Assembly: GCA_029269725.1 (NCBI GenBank)
Contig: JARJHS010000014.1
Location: forward strand, 1-64,000
Direction of reading: 5' to 3'
Length of the DNA stretch: 64,000 nucleotides
Source of the DNA: Pollutibacter soli
GTDB lineage: Bacteria; Bacteroidota; Bacteroidia; Chitinophagales; Chitinophagaceae
A program made the translations under genes and the position numbers. The notes under the pieces were generated by a model that saw only the letters and a list, made by a program, of their open reading frames with translations, ran no database searches and had not been told where the DNA came from. Below are positions 63,281 through 64,000 of this stretch, piece after piece. The stretch's first letter is position 1; the number at the start of each line of letters is the position of its first letter.

Positions 63281-63861
63281 AATTATCACTCCTCTGCAAA
63301 ATTATTTCCTTCAATCTATCAACCCTTCCAGTTTTAGTTTTTCGATCAGTGTCGTACCCACTGAAGATTTTGATTTATAAAATACTGCAGGCTGCCGTAT
63401 TGGTGCCGCATCAGAAACAAATTTTCCTTCAGCCTTCGATGTCAATTCGCCCGTCCAGAGATTGAATTTCGTTCCCGAGGGTGATGTGGTTATCCAACAG
63501 TAAAGATCCGTCCGACTTCGACGCTCTGCAGAAATTCACAGGTCACAATTCAGCGATTGCTTATTGCGTATTTTTTTTATCCCCGGGAAAGACATTTTTT
63601 AACCCTGTTTGTATCAACATCTTCAGAAACTAAAAATGTAAAATCAAGTCTTTTTCCCATTTTGATCTGCTGATCTTCGGCTAGACATCCACGTAGAGAA
63701 TCAATTCTCATCCGATTTTCCGTCCTTGACAACTGTGACCATCAATAAGAATTGTAGATGTAAATCCACATGTGGATTAGCGATGTCTTTAAAACATTAC
63801 ATTTACCTGTCTAACCTGCACTTCTGCCGCTTTTCATTTTAAAAGGATCCGTTATACAATA
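63281..63861. other. Intergenic region with a minus-strand remnant
   Basis: No intact gene. It contains the remnant at 63311-63535 and the upstream region of the KaiB-like gene. Confidence 0.5.
63311..63535 (-). pseudogene. Remnant of an unknown gene, C-terminal part
   Basis: Open on the minus strand for 74 codons with no start codon, reading DLYCWITTSPSGTKFNLWTG, then EGKFVSDAAPIRQPAVFYKS and IEKLKLEGLID before a stop. The sequence looks protein-like (periodic, not repetitive), but no family is recognised, and the frame is closed by a stop on its upstream side. Confidence 0.4.
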
Positions 63862-64000
63862 ATGAACATAATCATTTTTCATGTCTATGTTGCTGGTGCA
63901 TCTGGTAACGGCAAACAATTGCTGAAACTATATGACGAGGCTTGCAAGGTATGTCTGAAAGAAGGCGGATACCGGATCGAAATCATTGATATTTTGAAAA
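63862..64000 (+). CDS. KaiB-like protein, cut by the window end
   Basis: The first 46 codons of a gene. NIIIFHVYVAGASGNGKQLL then YDEACKVCLKEGG and RIEIIDILK match the thioredoxin-like start of KaiB proteins (RLYVAG-x-S-x-A-x2-NL...ICE-x2-L, then YEIEVIDL). KaiB works with KaiC in cyanobacterial clocks; Bacteroidota carry KaiB/KaiC-like sets of unknown role. ATG at 63862 has no clear ribosome-binding site. The call rests on 46 residues. Confidence 0.7.
   Translation, partial: MNIIIFHVYVAGASGNGKQLLKLYDEACKVCLKEGGYRIEIIDILK

Overview
The window reads as a chromosomal segment of a Bacteroidota bacterium, most likely a member of the Chitinophagaceae or a close relative. Evidence: a secreted protein with a Por/type IX C-terminal sorting domain, several -7 boxes of the Bacteroidota form TAnnTTTG, CGAACAA-type heptamer repeats, a DUF7009-like gene in a formate-dehydrogenase-like operon, and an alpha-glucan phosphorylase of Bacteroidota type. 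Coding is moderate in G+C, with one visibly A+T-rich two-gene insert near 4.9-6.7 kb.

Layout. 0-2.3 kb: a heptamer array and a three-gene overlapping minus-strand unit (a toxin-23-like secreted protein, a lipoprotein, a small protein). 2.5-4.7 kb: a 59-aa gene and the wreck of an arsenic locus (intact arsN2 behind a palindromic operator, a frameshifted arsC that has lost its catalytic Cys, and a second operator with no intact gene). 4.9-6.7 kb: two A+T-rich membrane proteins of unknown function. 7.2-20 kb: a secreted GH65 glycosidase, a large MscS channel, an fdhD-DUF7009-fdhF operon and a type IX cargo protein.

20-48 kb is the most interesting part. It is a stress island: flavin-reductase-like protein, zinc alcohol dehydrogenase, glucan phosphorylase, Hsp20, L,D-transpeptidase, PEP synthase, three universal stress proteins, a baeRF3-like protein, a BON-domain protein, an Mg2+-type P-ATPase, an erythromycin-esterase-like protein, a YciE/YciF-like protein, an alpha/beta hydrolase, a phosphoribosyltransferase, a CHAD protein and an SDR. 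In its middle sit a PAS histidine kinase and an unusual response regulator that joins a receiver domain to a CRP/FNR-type DNA-binding module. At least nine promoters of this island carry one inverted repeat, yTGAy-N4-rTCAk, placed about 30 or about 52 bp upstream of the -7 box. These match the class II and class I positions of a CRP/FNR activator. I infer one phosphorelay-controlled regulon driven by the regulator encoded in the island.

48.7-55.2 kb is a minus-strand cluster of alpha/beta hydrolases and epoxide hydrolases, a thioredoxin-like protein, a metallo-beta-lactamase-fold protein, a cupin lipoprotein and a DUF2798 protein. It is divergent from a TPR histidine kinase plus sigma-54-type response regulator (55.5-59.9 kb). 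60-64 kb holds an ArsR-family pseudogene, tRNA-Asp, a small secreted protein, a TlpA-like thioredoxin, a gene remnant, and the first 46 codons of a KaiB-like gene cut by the window edge.
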